Shown here in pieces: positions 33,042 through 34,216 of a stretch of 34,216 bases of DNA; position 1 is the stretch's first letter, and every line of letters begins with the position of its first letter. The notes beneath the pieces were generated by a model. That model was not told the origin of the DNA. It worked only from the letters and a program-made list of their open reading frames with translations, and did no database searches. Origin of the DNA: Candidatus Woesearchaeota archaeon (GTDB lineage Archaea; Nanobdellota; Nanobdellia; Woesearchaeales; GW2011-AR15); contig WJJD01000054.1 of NCBI GenBank assembly GCA_014729915.1, forward strand, positions 1-34,216, given 5' to 3'. Made by a program: the position numbers and the translations under genes.

Positions 33042-34216
33042 TTTTCTCTCAACCAGACATTTGATGTGAAAATAAACGGGCCCTTTGTAAAAGTCCTGTG
33101 TGTATAATAATAACCGCTGACTGCTCTGGAATTTGTTATTTTTAAATCTGAGTCAATTTCATAAATTTCTTCACCGATATCATAACTTATTTTTATCAAC
33201 TCAGGACAGATTCTTGCAGGATTATTTTCATGATTCAAAAATTCAATCTCAAAAACTGAAGCGTTCCGTGAATTATGAGCTCCTGTGCCTTTTATCTCAT
33301 ATTCTTCTTCAATATTATCATATCTGTACTTGGCAGTTATTACAAAATCACTGCTGAAAGAGTCAACTTCTGATATTATAAACTCATTCCTGTTCTCTGC
33401 ACCAGGAATTATTTGTCTTGCAGTTCTTTGGACAGGCTGATTAAATGTATAAATAGATTCATCCAGGCAGTCTAAATCAAACAAACATTCATATTCAGAC
33501 ACATATCCTCCAAAACCCGGTAAAAAACAATCATTACAGATAAGCTTATCACATTTTGAATCTAAATTTGTAAAATTAACTGGACACTTTTTAAATCCTT
33601 TATTGGTATAAACTGTAATATTTACAGTTTCTGTTGTATCAAAACCATCTTCTTCATACACTAGAATCTTTGATTCCAAAATTTCTGAATTAATTTCATC
33701 AGAAGAATCAGTTATCATAACAAAAACAATCTCATCTGGATCATAATCATATATTTCACTTAACAAAATAGCATAAGGTATTGTTCCTTTGTGAAGAAGA
33801 TAATTGGAAATGTCTGCAAGACATGATATATCTGAATCTCCTGCATGTTCCCATTCACACATAGCTGAGCAGCCGTCATTGTTAAAACTGTCTCCAAAGT
33901 CACATTCCTCATAAGGTTCATCAAGATTAGAATCTCCGCAATACCCTCCCTGGATTGTTTCTATTGAACAATCTTCTTTACAATATTCACATTCTTCATT
34001 ATACAACGGAGTGCATGCTATTCCGTTATCTTCCCCTGCATCACACTCCTCTCCTGTCTCTCTCTCTCGGTTTCCGCATACAGGATCTTCTGTCTCTATT
34101 TCACAAATTGCTGAACAGCCGTCATTATCCTGTTTATTTGCATCATCACATCCCTCATTTAAACCTGGTTGAAGTATGCCGTCACCGCAGAACTCTTCCT
34201 GGCATGTGCTTGAACA
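33038..34216 (-). CDS. Cys-rich secreted protein, N-terminus beyond the right edge
   Basis: The frame is open from the right edge (34216) to the TGA at 33040-33038, 392 residues, with no need for an internal start; a TTG at 34006 is not a credible start because homologous repeats continue upstream of it. Disulfide repeats of the Myxococcus cysteine-rich type (TIGR02232-like) are visible: CGDGILQPGLNEGCDDANKQ followed by DNDGCSAICE, a degenerate one (CGNRERETGEECDAGED), and CGDSNLDEPYEECDFGDS followed by NNDGCSAMCE. The C-terminal 250 residues look like a beta-rich extracellular domain with further cysteines. Its stop overlaps the pilin-like gene. It is probably a surface protein linked to the second pilus module. 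Confidence 0.82.
   Translation of the reverse strand, partial: CSSTCQEEFCGDGILQPGLNEGCDDANKQDNDGCSAICEIETEDPVCGNRERETGEECDAGEDNGIACTPLYNEECEYCKEDCSIETIQGGYCGDSNLDEPYEECDFGDSFNNDGCSAMCEWEHAGDSDISCLADISNYLLHKGTIPYAILLSEIYDYDPDEIVFVMITDSSDEINSEILESKILVYEEDGFDTTETVNITVYTNKGFKKCPVNFTNLDSKCDKLICNDCFLPGFGGYVSEYECLFDLDCLDESIYTFNQPVQRTARQIIPGAENRNEFIISEVDSFSSDFVITAKYRYDNIEEEYEIKGTGAHNSRNASVFEIEFLNHENNPARICPELIKISYDIGEEIYEIDSDLKITNSRAVSGYYYTHRTFTKGPFIFTSNVWLREK

Noticed and set aside
1-34216. tRNA, rRNA, insertion sequences or replication origin
   Set aside because: Reading the gaps between genes showed no cloverleaf, no conserved rRNA stretch, no transposase and no origin-associated genes. Box C/D RNAs cannot be excluded by eye.

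Overview
The window looks like a piece of an AT-rich archaeal genome, most plausibly a DPANN-type lineage such as Woesearchaeota or Pacearchaeota (that rank is inference). Four things point to Archaea: pilin-like proteins with class III signal peptides (short N-terminus, KKG/V or KS/Q, then a hydrophobic helix); FlaI/GspE-type ATPases beside FlaJ/TadC-type membrane proteins; TATA-box promoters a few tens of bases before start codons, at least one probably giving a leaderless transcript; and many small ATGA overlaps. The standard code is used. I saw no rRNA, tRNA or CRISPR array.

Left part (1-5100). A hypothetical gene runs off the left edge. Next comes about 600 bp of degraded DNA holding two small gene remnants and a long imperfect hairpin. 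Two divergent ATPase genes follow, each with a PD-(D/E)XK-like C-terminus. The rightward one has a promoter bracketed by two palindromes and leads a compact three-gene unit: ATPase, nucleotidyltransferase-like protein and a 62-residue basic protein.

Central surface block (5100-23817). Four tandem 64-bp repeats, each carrying a perfect hairpin, lie directly before the promoter of a 1501-residue secreted protein (vWA domain plus MopE-like Cys/Asp motifs). Two related secreted proteins of 769 and 1803 residues follow; all three share one long C-terminal module. The 1803-residue gene overlaps a run of four pilin-like genes. After a terminator-like hairpin and a promoter come a secretion ATPase, a 65-residue coiled-coil protein and a TadC-like membrane protein with a large coiled-coil N-terminus. 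Together this resembles a complete type IV pilus-like assembly system with its own very large candidate adhesins.

Housekeeping block (23838-28440). It holds an APC-family amino acid permease, a small two-helix membrane protein on the other strand, a MutL with an intact endonuclease motif, a DnaQ/RNase H-like (YprB-type) nuclease whose conserved N-terminus has no normal start codon, and a 60-residue protein containing a GC-rich three-hairpin palindromic element in its coding sequence.

Right block (28433-34216, minus strand). This is a second, different pilus or secretion module: a Cys-rich secreted protein entering from the right edge, a membrane-anchored pilin-like protein, a secretion ATPase with an N-terminal winged-helix domain, and two separate single-domain T2SF membrane proteins. 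A shortened copy of the palindromic element sits in the gap between the secreted pair and the ATPase.
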